A DNA stretch of 64,000 nucleotides from Fusobacterium perfoetens (GTDB taxonomy: Bacteria; Fusobacteriota; Fusobacteriia; Fusobacteriales; Fusobacteriaceae): assembly GCF_021531595.1 (NCBI RefSeq), contig NZ_JADYUD010000005.1, positions 1 through 64,000 of the forward strand, in the 5' to 3' direction. Below are positions 9,490 through 18,707 of this stretch, in pieces. The position numbers and the translations under genes are program-made. Within the stretch, counting starts at the first letter, position 1; every line of letters begins with the position of its first letter. The notes beneath the pieces were generated by a model, which saw only the letters and a program-made list of their open reading frames with translations, did not search any database and was not told the DNA's origin.

Positions 9490-11487
9490 ATGATGGAAAG
9501 AACAGTTATGCTGGACAGAAGAAAAGAATATTTAGCAGGTGCTGAAAAGATTCCACAGGAAACACTTGATTTTTTAAACAAAGAGTTAAAAAGAATATTA
9601 TCAGAAAAATTTGATTATTCTGAAATAGGAAAAGATATAAATCTTTTAAAAAAATTCTATAAAGATACTCTTACTCTTGCAAAGGGATATACAGTAAAAG
9701 GAACAGAATATGAAAAAAATGCAGATGTTTTAAAGTTAGTTGAAGAAAGACTTTCAATGGGGCAGAAGTATTTCTACAATAAAAATTGTGCAGAACATAC
9801 TAATTGGTGGGTATGGGAAATAGATATCCCAATGCTTTTAAATGATATTTTTGTTTTAATGAATGAAGATATATCAAAAGATATAATGAAAGAAGTTATG
9901 GACTCTGGAAGATATTTTCAGCCAGATCCAAGATATTCAGGAAACAATGAGGGAGCTATATATACAACTAAACTTCCTCTTAGATTTTCAACAGCAGAAC
10001 ATAGAGCAGAAACAGTAAAAGTTTCCCTTATAAGAGGAATACTTGAAAATAATAAAGATGAAATAAAACTTGCTCTTAATTCTCTTATAGAAGCATGGGC
10101 ATATAAAGATGACAGCTATTCTCTTGATAGAAATGGATTCTATAGAGATGGATCATTCCTTCATCATGGAAGTATTCCATATACTGCTAAATACGGAAAT
10201 ATAATTTTAAGAGAAATAGGAGAAATTATTCATCTTGTAAGAAAAACAGAGTATGAAAAATATCTTCTTGGTCTTAAAAATTTCTACGACATAATTTTTA
10301 CTTCTTTTGAACCATTCTTCTTTAAAGGTGGATTTACAGATATGCTTAATGGAAGAGGGATTTCAGATTATACTAGCCACGATCACAAAACAGGACATGA
10401 AATGCTTAATTCGCTTCTTCTAATTAAAGAAGATGCTCCTGAAGAATATAAAAGCAAATTAGCTGAACTTATAAAATCAGAAGTTGAAAAAGATACTTTC
10501 TATAAATATTTTGAAAATGAAAAATCTCCTTTCTTTTATAATCATATGAAAGAATTATTAGAAGAAAATATTGAAATAAAAGAATATAAAGACAGACTTG
10601 TAATATGCAATAAAATGAACAGAATAATGAGAAGAGCAGAAAATTATGCTGTAGGAATTACAATGCATTCTTCAAATATTGGAAATTATGAAACTAGAAA
10701 TGGAGAAAATATAAAAGGATGGTATACAGGAGACGGAGCATATTATCTTTATGATAATGATTTAGAGCAATATAAAGATTACTGGAAAAATGTAGATTAT
10801 AACTATATTCCAGGAACAACAGAAATAAGAATGAATATGGAAAATGTTGATGCTCAGAGAAATCCTGAACATAAACCTCTTGACAGAAAAAGTGCAGCTG
10901 GTCTTAAATGGCATTATTATGGAGCTGCAGGAATGGAATTTGAAAACTGGAATGGTAATCTTACAAGTAGAAAATCTTGGGTTTTTGTAAGCTGGGGTGT
11001 AATATTTGCTGAAAGTTGCATAAAAGGAAAAGGTGAAGTTTATACAACAATTGCAAATAGAAAATTTAAAGAAGTTCCTGAAATAAAAGTTGATGGAAAA
11101 ATTTTAGATGAGGAAAGAGCAGTATTAAAAGCAGATAATGTTGAAATTAATGGAAAAATATTTATGTTCTACAAAAAAACAGAAATAAATATTGAAATAG
11201 AGAAAAAAGAAGATTGCTGTTTTGTAAAAATGTGGGTTGAACATGGAGAAAATCCTGTAAATAGTTCTCTTGTATGGGGACTTGTAATGAATAAAGGAAA
11301 TATGTCTCTTGATGAAATAAGAGAAAAGTTTGGTGTTAAAATAACAGAAGGAAAACACTTGATTAATGGAATTCAATGTAATTATGAAATTAACTGGGAT
11401 TCAAAAGTAAAAGTAGAACCATTCTGTACAGTTTATAGAAAAGAAGATAATAGGGAAAGTAGAATATATCTAAATAATAATTATTAA
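9490..11487 (+). CDS. polysaccharide lyase family 8-like protein, no signal peptide
   Basis: A 665-residue PL8 homologue (hyaluronate/chondroitin AC lyase fold: N-terminal alpha/alpha toroid, C-terminal beta sandwich). Seen: NWWVWEIDIP (aromatic cleft motif), NGFYRDGSF, catalytic-type H226 and Y235 nine residues apart, and HSSNIGNYE with the conserved Glu. The residue aligned with the catalytic Asn (N228 in the exported paralogue at 22903) is H171, so activity may be altered. No signal peptide is visible from ATG 9490, which follows a GGGGGAGGG site; the in-frame extension to 9454 has no ribosome site. Location is therefore probably cytoplasmic, unusual for PL8, suggesting action on imported oligosaccharides. 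First gene of the GAG locus, ended by its own terminator. Confidence 0.85.
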   Translation: MMERTVMLDRRKEYLAGAEKIPQETLDFLNKELKRILSEKFDYSEIGKDINLLKKFYKDTLTLAKGYTVKGTEYEKNADVLKLVEERLSMGQKYFYNKNCAEHTNWWVWEIDIPMLLNDIFVLMNEDISKDIMKEVMDSGRYFQPDPRYSGNNEGAIYTTKLPLRFSTAEHRAETVKVSLIRGILENNKDEIKLALNSLIEAWAYKDDSYSLDRNGFYRDGSFLHHGSIPYTAKYGNIILREIGEIIHLVRKTEYEKYLLGLKNFYDIIFTSFEPFFFKGGFTDMLNGRGISDYTSHDHKTGHEMLNSLLLIKEDAPEEYKSKLAELIKSEVEKDTFYKYFENEKSPFFYNHMKELLEENIEIKEYKDRLVICNKMNRIMRRAENYAVGITMHSSNIGNYETRNGENIKGWYTGDGAYYLYDNDLEQYKDYWKNVDYNYIPGTTEIRMNMENVDAQRNPEHKPLDRKSAAGLKWHYYGAAGMEFENWNGNLTSRKSWVFVSWGVIFAESCIKGKGEVYTTIANRKFKEVPEIKVDGKILDEERAVLKADNVEINGKIFMFYKKTEINIEIEKKEDCCFVKMWVEHGENPVNSSLVWGLVMNKGNMSLDEIREKFGVKITEGKHLINGIQCNYEINWDSKVKVEPFCTVYRKEDNRESRIYLNNNY

Positions 11488-11498
11488 AATATAAAATG

Positions 11499-11530
11499 AG
11501 CTGGAGTTTAAAAAACTCTGGCTTTTTTTA
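11499..11530 (+). terminator. terminator after the first PL8 gene
   Basis: Hairpin AGCTGGAGTTT with AAACTCTGGCT (two G-U pairs), short A loop, then seven T. Confidence 0.85.
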
Positions 11531-11582
11531 TTGTAAAAAATTAAGGAAATAAATTTTATTTTATAAATGAGAAAATAAGCAG

Positions 11583-11590
11583 TTTTCCAC
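11583..11590 (-). promoter_or_regulatory. GTGGAAAA element upstream of the second PL8 gene
   Basis: TTTTCCAC on the + strand reads GTGGAAAA on the - strand. The same 8-mer occurs upstream of kduD (13764) and of the porin (17481), with a one-base variant before the autotransporter (18779). A shared regulator site is possible but unproven. Confidence 0.25.
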
Positions 11591-11725
11591 AATTGGTCTA
11601 TTATAAAGAATTAATCTTAGCAAAAACTTTGAATTAAAAAATATGAAATAATGATGATTGACTTGTGTTCTGAAATAATGATATTAATTTGTTAATATAT
11701 AATAAATAGATTCGGGGGAAAATTA

Positions 11726-13687
11726 ATGATAGAAAAAATAAGTATATTAAACAAAAGAAGAGAGTATCTTGAAGGAAATGGATTTACTCCAGTTGATACT
11801 GTTACTTTTTTAAATCAAAGTATTACAAGAATACTTATAGAAGATGAAAATTCGGGATTTGATGAGAGAGAAAAAAATATTGAAGAAATAAAAAGATTTT
11901 ATGAAAACACTTTAATTCTTACAAGAGCTTATAAATCAGTTGGAACTAATTATTATAATGATATGGATATTCTTAAATTGATAGAAGAAAGATTAAAACA
12001 AGGAGAAGAAAATTTTTATAATAGAAATATTAAAATTAATGAAAACAGTCAGTATACATTTGAAATAGAGATACCTCTTATAATAATTGATATTCTTATT
12101 ATGACAGAAGGAAAATTAAAAGAAAAAATATTTAATTCTGTTCTTGAAACAATAGAATACTTTCAACCAGATTCAAGATATATAGGACATCATATGGAAA
12201 ATTTTGGATTTTCTCACGGAGCATGGAGGGCAAAAGCTGTAAAGATTTCTTTTTTAAAGGGGCTTTTATCAAAAAATGAAAATGAAATGATTCTTGCCTT
12301 AGGGGCTTTATCTGAAGTTTGGGAATATAAAGATGACAGTTGTTCTCTTAATAGAGACGGATTTTACAGAGACGGATCTTTCTTAAGCAGAAGTATAGCA
12401 GATGCAGGAGGAGATGGAGCAGAAATAATTCATAGTTCTGCAGAAATAATTTATCTTATATCAGAGAGTGGTTATGAAAAATATTTGAAAGGAATAAAAA
12501 ATTTTTATGATATAATCCTTAAATCTTTTGAACCATTTTTCTTTAAAGGAGCTTTCAGTAATATAATTGCAGGAAAAAAAGAATATGATCATAAGATAGG
12601 GCATAAAATAATAAATGCTTTTCTTCTTGCAGGAATATGTGCTCCAAAAGAATATAAAGACAAAATATTAAAAGTTGTAAAAAGAGAGATAGAAAAAGAA
12701 AGAACTTATAAATATTTTGAAAATGAAAAATCATCATTTTTATGCAGTAAAATGAATGAACTTTTAAGCAGAGATGATATAGAAACAGAAGAATATAAAG
12801 ATCAAGTTATAGTGTGCAATAATATGGACAGAGTAATAAAAAGAAATAAAGATTATTCTATAGGTATTGCAATGCATTCAAGCACTGTAGGAAATTATGA
12901 ATGTAGAGATTTAAAAAAAAGTAAATACTGGTTCACAGGAGATGGAGCATATTGCCTTTATGACGAAGATACAGAGCAGTATAAAGATTATTGGGAAAAT
13001 GTAGATTATAACTATATTCCAGGAACAACAGAAATAAAAATGAATATGGAAAATATTAATGCTCAGAGAAATTATAAAACTGGATATGCTGAAAGAAATA
13101 TGACGGGAGCTCTTAAATGGCATTATTATGGAACAGCAGGAATGGACTTTATAAACTGGAATGGAGACTTAACAAGCAGAAAATCATGGTTTTTTGTAAG
13201 CTGGGGAGTTATATTTGCTGAAAGCTGTATAACAGGAAAAGGTGAAGTTTATACAACAGTTGCAAATAGAAAATTTAAAAATATTCCAGTAATAAAAGCA
13301 GATGGAAAAGAAATAAAAGATAGGGATATAAAAATAAAAACAGAATTTCTTGAAATAGATGGAAGAATATACATGTTCTATGAAAAAACAGAAATTAATC
13401 TTTCTGTTGAAAAAAGAGGGGAATATTATTTTGTTAAAGTATGGAAGGAATATGGAACAGATCCTATAAATAGAAACTTTGTATGGGCAATTGTTATGAA
13501 AAATATAGACACAAAGGATTTGAGAGAAAAATTTGCAGTTACTTTAACTGAGGATAAACATCTTCTAAAGGGAGAAAAATGTAATTATGTAGTGAATTGG
13601 AGAGCCGAAGAATTAACAGAACCATTCTGTGTAATATACAGAAAAGATGATAACAGAGAGAGCAGAATGTATATTAAGAACTATTAA
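11726..13687 (+). CDS. degenerate polysaccharide lyase family 8 paralogue lacking catalytic residues
   Basis: A 653-residue tandem paralogue of the preceding PL8-like protein, colinear over its whole length (same DGFYRDGSF, KNFYDII, FEPFFFKG, NYIPGTTEI and RKSWFFVSWGVIFAESC blocks). The active site is stripped. The catalytic Asn position is W167, the His position is R222 and the Tyr position is G231. The NWW cleft motif is replaced by NSQYTFEIEIP, and the Arg-bearing GRxxSR-type loop is AGKKEYDH. The reading frame is open to the expected end, so it is kept as a protein and may serve a non-enzymatic role such as binding or regulation. ATG 11726 follows GGGGGAAA. No signal peptide. Catalytic numbering is by alignment to the exported paralogue and to known PL8 enzymes. 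Confidence 0.85.
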   Translation: MIEKISILNKRREYLEGNGFTPVDTVTFLNQSITRILIEDENSGFDEREKNIEEIKRFYENTLILTRAYKSVGTNYYNDMDILKLIEERLKQGEENFYNRNIKINENSQYTFEIEIPLIIIDILIMTEGKLKEKIFNSVLETIEYFQPDSRYIGHHMENFGFSHGAWRAKAVKISFLKGLLSKNENEMILALGALSEVWEYKDDSCSLNRDGFYRDGSFLSRSIADAGGDGAEIIHSSAEIIYLISESGYEKYLKGIKNFYDIILKSFEPFFFKGAFSNIIAGKKEYDHKIGHKIINAFLLAGICAPKEYKDKILKVVKREIEKERTYKYFENEKSSFLCSKMNELLSRDDIETEEYKDQVIVCNNMDRVIKRNKDYSIGIAMHSSTVGNYECRDLKKSKYWFTGDGAYCLYDEDTEQYKDYWENVDYNYIPGTTEIKMNMENINAQRNYKTGYAERNMTGALKWHYYGTAGMDFINWNGDLTSRKSWFFVSWGVIFAESCITGKGEVYTTVANRKFKNIPVIKADGKEIKDRDIKIKTEFLEIDGRIYMFYEKTEINLSVEKRGEYYFVKVWKEYGTDPINRNFVWAIVMKNIDTKDLREKFAVTLTEDKHLLKGEKCNYVVNWRAEELTEPFCVIYRKDDNRESRMYIKNY

Positions 13688-13918
13688 AATAAAAATTATT
13701 TCATTATATAAAAAATAATAAAAATAATATTTTATATTGAAAATTGAAATAAAAAATAACTAAGTGGAAAAGTGTGGATATAAAATGGAAGATTTACAAA
13801 TAAAAATTCTTATGTAATAATTTCAGTGCGATGATGGTTTGAAAATAAAATAAAAAAATGTTTTAGAAAAATAATATAAAATTAAAAATTTATTATAAGT
13901 TTAAAAGGAGGAAATGGA
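13688..13918. other. 231-base AT-rich gap before kduD
   Basis: No gene, no convincing terminator and no clear promoter were found. It holds GTGGAAAA at 13764-13771 and a strong AAAAGGAGG ribosome site (13903-13911) for kduD. The lack of a terminator leaves read-through from the PL8 gene into kduD possible. Confidence 0.5.
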
Positions 13919-14701
13919 ATGAATGAAATGTTAGACAAATTTTCAATGGATTTCTTTTCATTAAAAGGAAAGGTAGCAATAGTAACAGGTGGAAACACAG
14001 GATTAGGACAAGCATATGTTGTAGCACTTGCTAAAGCAGGAGCAGATATGTTTGTTGTAACTTACGATACAGCATGGGACGAAACAAGAGAATTAGTAGA
14101 AAAAGAAGGAAGAAAAATTCACTTCTTCCAAGCTGATTTAACTGACAGAGCTCAGGTAACAGCTTGTGTTGAAGAATGTGTAAAAGTATACGGAAAAATA
14201 GATATATTAGTAAATAATGCTGGAACTATAAGAAGAGCTCCTCTTCTTGAATATAAAGATTCTGACTGGGAAGCAGTTATAAACATTAACTTAAACTCAG
14301 TTTACTACTTAAGCCAAGATGTAGCTAAAATAATGGCTAAACAAGGTGGAGGAAAAATAATTAATGTTGCTTCAATGTTAGCATTCCAAGGTGGAAAATT
14401 TGTACCTCCATACACAGCAAGTAAACACGGTGTTGCAGGTATAACTAAAGCATTTGCAAATGAATTAGCTCCATTAAACATTCAAACAAATGCAATAGCT
14501 CCAGGATATATTAAAACAGCTAACACAGCTCCAATAAGAGCAGATGAAAAAAGAAATGCAGAAATTTTATCAAGAATACCAGCTGAAAGATGGGCAGATC
14601 CATTTGATTTAATGGGAGCAATCGTATTCTTAGCAAGTAAAGCATCAGATTATGTAAATGGACATATTTTAGCAGTTGACGGTGGATGGCTAGTTAGATA
14701 A
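13919..14701 (+). CDS. kduD: 2-dehydro-3-deoxy-D-gluconate 5-dehydrogenase
   Basis: A 260-residue classical short-chain dehydrogenase. It reduces 2,5-diketo-3-deoxygluconate to 2-keto-3-deoxygluconate with NAD(P)H in unsaturated-uronate catabolism. Seen: the cofactor-binding TGGNTGLG (residues 23-30), NNAGT, the catalytic S in NVASM, and Y165-xxx-K169 in PPYTASKHG. Its closeness to kduI (59 bases between the genes) makes KduD the natural assignment among SDRs; the length matches E. coli KduD (253). Note that the two kdu genes contain more C-ending codons than the lyase genes before them, consistent with high expression. Confidence 0.93.
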   Translation: MNEMLDKFSMDFFSLKGKVAIVTGGNTGLGQAYVVALAKAGADMFVVTYDTAWDETRELVEKEGRKIHFFQADLTDRAQVTACVEECVKVYGKIDILVNNAGTIRRAPLLEYKDSDWEAVININLNSVYYLSQDVAKIMAKQGGGKIINVASMLAFQGGKFVPPYTASKHGVAGITKAFANELAPLNIQTNAIAPGYIKTANTAPIRADEKRNAEILSRIPAERWADPFDLMGAIVFLASKASDYVNGHILAVDGGWLVR

Positions 14702-14760
14702 TAACAGCTGTCACAAAGATTAAATAAAAAGTTTAAATTATTTTAGGAGGAAATTAATAA

Positions 14761-15597
14761 ATGAAATTAGATGTAAGATATGCAAATCACCCAGAAGATT
14801 CAAAACATTATACAACTGAAGAATTAAGAAAACATTACTTTATAGAAACTATATTTGTTGCAGATGATGCAAACTTAACTTATTCTCATGTTGACAGAAT
14901 AATTGCAGGAGGAATCATGCCTGTAACTAAAGAAGTTAAACTTGAAGGAAGCAAAGAATTAGGTTCTGAATTTTTCTTAGAAAGAAGAGAACTTGGAGTA
15001 ATCAATATCGGAGGACCTGGAAAAATAGTTGTTGACGGTGTTGAATACAAAATGAATTCAAGAGACGGACTTTATGTAGGAATGGGTTCTAAAGAATTAA
15101 CATTCTCATCTGACGATGCAGAAAACCCTGCTAAATTCTATGTAAACTCAGCTCCAGCACATACAACATATCCAATCGTAAAAATTGATATAGAAAAAGC
15201 AAACCCTGTTAAATTAGGAAGCCTTGCTAACTCAAACGAAAGAACAATATTCCAATATGTTCACCCTGCAGTATGTAAATCTTGTCAATTACTTATGGGA
15301 ATGACAGTTCTTGAGCCAAACAATATGTGGAACACAATGCCTTGCCACACTCATGAAAGAAGAATGGAAGTTTACTTCTACTTCAACATGCAACCTGAAA
15401 CAAGAGTATTCCACTTAATGGGAGAACCAACAGAAACAAGACACATAATCGTTGGAAATGAACAAGGAGTAATCTCTCCATCTTGGTCAATTCACTCTGG
15501 TGTAGGAACAAGTAACTACACATTTATCTGGGGAATGGTTGGAGAAAACCAAACATTTACAGATATGGACCATGTAGCTATGGAAGATTTAAGATAA
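14761..15597 (+). CDS. kduI: 5-dehydro-4-deoxy-D-glucuronate isomerase
   Basis: A 278-residue cupin-fold, zinc-dependent isomerase. It converts 5-keto-4-deoxyuronate (from unsaturated uronic acid released by the glucuronyl hydrolase) to 2,5-diketo-3-deoxygluconate, the KduD substrate. The zinc ligands fall at H196, H198, E203 and H245 (CHTHERRME and WSIHSG), the same numbering as in E. coli KduI, and the length is the same 278 residues. An AGGAGG site precedes the ATG. A terminator follows directly. Confidence 0.97.
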   Translation: MKLDVRYANHPEDSKHYTTEELRKHYFIETIFVADDANLTYSHVDRIIAGGIMPVTKEVKLEGSKELGSEFFLERRELGVINIGGPGKIVVDGVEYKMNSRDGLYVGMGSKELTFSSDDAENPAKFYVNSAPAHTTYPIVKIDIEKANPVKLGSLANSNERTIFQYVHPAVCKSCQLLMGMTVLEPNNMWNTMPCHTHERRMEVYFYFNMQPETRVFHLMGEPTETRHIIVGNEQGVISPSWSIHSGVGTSNYTFIWGMVGENQTFTDMDHVAMEDLR

Positions 15598-15622
15598 GCC
15601 TGCTTTAAACTTATTATATAAT

Positions 15623-15659
15623 GAGAAGGAAGGGATTATATATCTCTTCTTTTTCTTTT
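15623..15659 (+). terminator. terminator of the kduDI unit
   Basis: A 14-bp stem with three G-U pairs (arms 15623-15636 and 15642-15655) and a pyrimidine-rich T tail. Confidence 0.75.
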
Positions 15660-15700
15660 GTATTAAGAATAAATTTATTAAATTGTTTATGAAAAAATTG

Positions 15701-15729
15701 TTTGCAATAAATATATTTGATGTTATAAT
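15701..15729 (+). promoter_or_regulatory. promoter of the solute-binding protein gene
   Basis: TTTGCA (15701-15706), a 17-base spacer and a perfect TATAAT (15724-15729), about 85 bases before the gene. Confidence 0.55.
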
Positions 15730-15814
15730 TTTATTAAAAATATAATATAAAAAAATTGCAATAAAGTTATTAAAAGAATAAAACAGCTTTTATAAATTTT
15801 TTAGGAGGAAGGGA

Positions 15815-17386
15815 ATGAATTTAAAAAAATTTCTTGCAGGATTTATTATTCTTTTCAGTTTTGCAGGATGCAGTTTCAAGGAAAGTGATAGTAAAAAATT
15901 ATCTGTAAAAAAGGCAGAAGGAACAGTCATAAGTGAAAATCCTCAGGAATTTACAATATTTGCAATTCATTTAGGAAAAGCTTTTAATGGAGAGCTTCCT
16001 GTTTTTAATAAAGCTTTTGAAATGACTAATATAAAACTTAAAGGAATAGCTTCTAAAAATCAAAGTGATGAAGTTTTAGCATTCAATCTTATGATGGCAG
16101 CAGGAGAACTTCCTGATATAATAGCTTATGAACTTCCAGAAGAACTAGAAAAATTAGGAGCAGAAGGAAAAGTTATTCCCCTTGAAGAACTTGTTAATAA
16201 ATATGCACCAAATATAAAAAAGTTCTGGGAAGAAAATCCAGGTTACAAAAAAGATGCAGTTGCAGCTGATGGTCATATATATATGATTCCAAACTATAAT
16301 GATTATGATAGCATAAGTACATCACAAGGTTATTATATAAGAAAAGACTGGTTAAAAAGATTGGGACTTAAAGATCCTAAAACATTGGAAGAACTATATG
16401 TTGTCCTTAAAGCTTTCAGAGAAAAAGATCCTAATGGAAATGGAGTTAAAGATGAAATACCTCTTTTTTTAAGAGGAAATACATCAAAAAAAATAATTTC
16501 ATCTCTTGCAGATATTTTTAAGGCAGAATACAGCTGGTATAGCAAAGATGAAAAAGGCCCTGTTTTTGGACCAGCAGAACCTGAATATAAAGATGCAATA
16601 AGAGAACTTGCAAAATGGTATAGAGAAGGTCTTATTGATTCAGAAGTATTTACAAGAGATGTTTCTTCAAGAGATTATATTTTAAATAATAATCTTGGAG
16701 GATTTACATGTGATTGGTTTTCAAGTACAGGAAACTACAATAGCAGACTTGGAAATGCTATTCCAGGATTTGATTTTTCAGTAATTCTTCCTGTTGAGTA
16801 TAAAGGAAAAAGAACTACATCATTTGCAAGGGAAAATTATCTTGGAGGATGGTCAATAACAAAAGCAGCTAAAAATCCAGTTGAAATAATTAAATATTTT
16901 GATTTCTGGTATACTGAAGAAGGAAGAAGACTGTGGAACTTTGGAGTTGAAGGAGATACATATGTTATGGAAAATGGAAAACCAAAGTTTACAGATAAAG
17001 TCTTAAAAAATCCTGATGGAATTATTCCACTTATGGTATTAAGAGGAGAAGGAGCACAATACAGACTAGGAATGTTTCAGGATGGAGAAAATGAAAGACA
17101 ATGGGCAGATCCTGAAGCTGTTTCTGCAATGGATCTTTATATAAAATCAGGTGTGGTAAAATCTCATATGCCAATATTAAAATATACAAAAGAAGAAACA
17201 GCAGAACTTTCTAAAATAGATAGTCAACTTTATTCAATAGCAGAAGAAATGACACAAAAATGGATACTTGGAGTATCTGATGTTGATAAAGACTGGAAAA
17301 ATTATATGAGGCGTTTAAGAAGTGTAGGTCTTAAAAGAGCAGAGGAAATTCAGAGACAGGCATATAAAAGATTTATGGAAAAATAA
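15815..17386 (+). CDS. ABC-transporter solute-binding lipoprotein, probably for unsaturated GAG oligosaccharides
   Basis: A 523-residue extracellular/periplasmic sugar-binding protein (family 1, LplA-like). The lipobox FAGC puts the lipidated Cys at residue 19. The DPNGNGVKDEIPLF segment is the calcium-site-like loop common in this subgroup. Streptobacillus moniliformis, also in Fusobacteriota, uses a protein of this type with an ABC importer for unsaturated GAG disaccharides, and the present gene sits between kduI and a porin in a lyase locus, so the same substrate class is inferred. No ABC permease or ATPase gene accompanies it in the GAG locus; those must be encoded elsewhere, or the protein serves another role. 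It has its own promoter and terminator. Confidence 0.85.
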   Translation: MNLKKFLAGFIILFSFAGCSFKESDSKKLSVKKAEGTVISENPQEFTIFAIHLGKAFNGELPVFNKAFEMTNIKLKGIASKNQSDEVLAFNLMMAAGELPDIIAYELPEELEKLGAEGKVIPLEELVNKYAPNIKKFWEENPGYKKDAVAADGHIYMIPNYNDYDSISTSQGYYIRKDWLKRLGLKDPKTLEELYVVLKAFREKDPNGNGVKDEIPLFLRGNTSKKIISSLADIFKAEYSWYSKDEKGPVFGPAEPEYKDAIRELAKWYREGLIDSEVFTRDVSSRDYILNNNLGGFTCDWFSSTGNYNSRLGNAIPGFDFSVILPVEYKGKRTTSFARENYLGGWSITKAAKNPVEIIKYFDFWYTEEGRRLWNFGVEGDTYVMENGKPKFTDKVLKNPDGIIPLMVLRGEGAQYRLGMFQDGENERQWADPEAVSAMDLYIKSGVVKSHMPILKYTKEETAELSKIDSQLYSIAEEMTQKWILGVSDVDKDWKNYMRRLRSVGLKRAEEIQRQAYKRFMEK

Positions 17387-17416
17387 TTTTATAATATAAA
17401 ATAGAAAATATATAAA

Positions 17417-17457
17417 AAGAAGCAGAATTTATAATTTTAATTCTACTTCTTTTTTTA
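17417..17457 (+). terminator. terminator of the solute-binding protein gene
   Basis: Stem AAGAAGCAGAATT with AATTCTACTTCTT (one mismatch) followed by seven T. Confidence 0.8.
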
Positions 17458-17480
17458 TTACAGAAAATAGAATATATAAA

Positions 17481-17488
17481 GTGGAAAA
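17481..17488 (+). promoter_or_regulatory. GTGGAAAA element upstream of the porin gene
   Basis: Same 8-mer as at 13764 and (inverted) 11583. It lies 173 bases before the porin start. A weak, post hoc motif. Confidence 0.25.
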
Positions 17489-17660
17489 AAGAATATAAAT
17501 TTTAAAAAATACTTATATTACATAGAAAATAATAGAAAACAGAATATAGAATAATAACGATTTATTTTTAAATAAAAATTATGTAGAATAGCCCTATGAA
17601 ATGGGGAAACAAAATATCAGATATAAAATTTTAAGTCTGATATTACTTAGGGGAGAGATT

Positions 17661-18623
17661 ATGAAAAAGATTATATTTGTGTTTGCAGCATTATTTGCTT
17701 TCTGTTCTTTATTATATGCTGAAGATGTTAAAAAGGAATCAAAATGGACAGGGCGTATTATTCCAAGGGTTGAGGTTGAAGATACACATAGTTATGGAGA
17801 GGAAGATGCACCACCTCAGTTATGGATAAAAAAAGTAAATGGAATATTAAAACATAAGGACTATTCAAACTGGACATTTATATATGAAATTCGTGAAGCT
17901 GAATGGGGAACTGATTATCTTTTTGATGAGGTAAATTCTAAGCAGATGTACAGAGTATATCCTGGAATTCAGTATTCAAGAAAATTTACAGATAAATTAA
18001 CTCTTGGAGTGACAGTAAGAGACAGATGGCAGTATCAAGAAACAGCTAAAGGAAAAACAGATTTTAAAGTAAATTCCTATAGAATAGCTCCAAAATTTGT
18101 TTATCAAATTACAGATAAACTTGATTTTCATGGAGAAGTATATTTTATGAAAGATATATTTTATGACCGTAATCCTGAAAAATCAAAAATTCAAAGAAAT
18201 AGTACAGGTTATGAAATTACAGGAGTAGGATTTACATATAGATTTAGTCCAGGTATGTATTTTATGGCAGACTATTGGGAAGAAGGATGGGAAAAAGAGC
18301 ATAGAAGTAAGTATGATGGAGATAAAATGAGACATCAGCAAATAAGACCAAGACTTGCTCTAAAATTAAATGAAAAAGATACTCTTGAACTTTATGGAAG
18401 AATTCAGATACTTGGAGATCAGGTTACAAGAGATGATAAAAAAGGAAAAATAGAAGTAAAAAGAAACAGATATGGTTTTGATTTTATACATAAAATAGAT
18501 GAAAGCTTTACAGTAAATGTAGGTTTTGCTGTTGAACCTGAAATAAGAGAAAAAACTTATGAAGGTAATGTAAAGAAAAGAGACTGGTATTACTATACAG
18601 GGCGTTTAGTATATAAATTCTAG
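17661..18623 (+). CDS. KdgM-family oligosaccharide porin
   Basis: A 320-residue outer-membrane protein with a signal peptide (residues 1 to about 20, ending LLYA before EDVKK) and alternating amphipathic strands rich in Tyr, Trp and Arg, ending in the outer-membrane signature VYKF with a terminal Phe. The pattern (QIRPRL, ELYGR, DWYYYTGRLVYKF) fits the KdgM monomeric 12-strand porins that pass acidic oligosaccharides. The start is ATG 17661 behind AGGGGAGAG; the longer frame from 17601 would bury the signal peptide. In this locus it would admit GAG oligosaccharides to the periplasm. Its strand pattern resembles the last 320 residues of the neighbouring autotransporter. Confidence 0.85.
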   Translation: MKKIIFVFAALFAFCSLLYAEDVKKESKWTGRIIPRVEVEDTHSYGEEDAPPQLWIKKVNGILKHKDYSNWTFIYEIREAEWGTDYLFDEVNSKQMYRVYPGIQYSRKFTDKLTLGVTVRDRWQYQETAKGKTDFKVNSYRIAPKFVYQITDKLDFHGEVYFMKDIFYDRNPEKSKIQRNSTGYEITGVGFTYRFSPGMYFMADYWEEGWEKEHRSKYDGDKMRHQQIRPRLALKLNEKDTLELYGRIQILGDQVTRDDKKGKIEVKRNRYGFDFIHKIDESFTVNVGFAVEPEIREKTYEGNVKKRDWYYYTGRLVYKF

Positions 18624-18668
18624 TCAATAAATAAGCCTTTCTTTGAAAAATTTATAAATAGAGTTAAA

Positions 18669-18707
18669 AAACAGGAGAAGTGTACCCATGCTTCTCTTGT
18701 TTTTTTA
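18669..18707 (+). terminator. terminator of the porin gene
   Basis: Stem AACAGGAGAAG with CTTCTCTTGTT (one G-U pair), loop of about 10 bases, and a T run. Confidence 0.85.
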
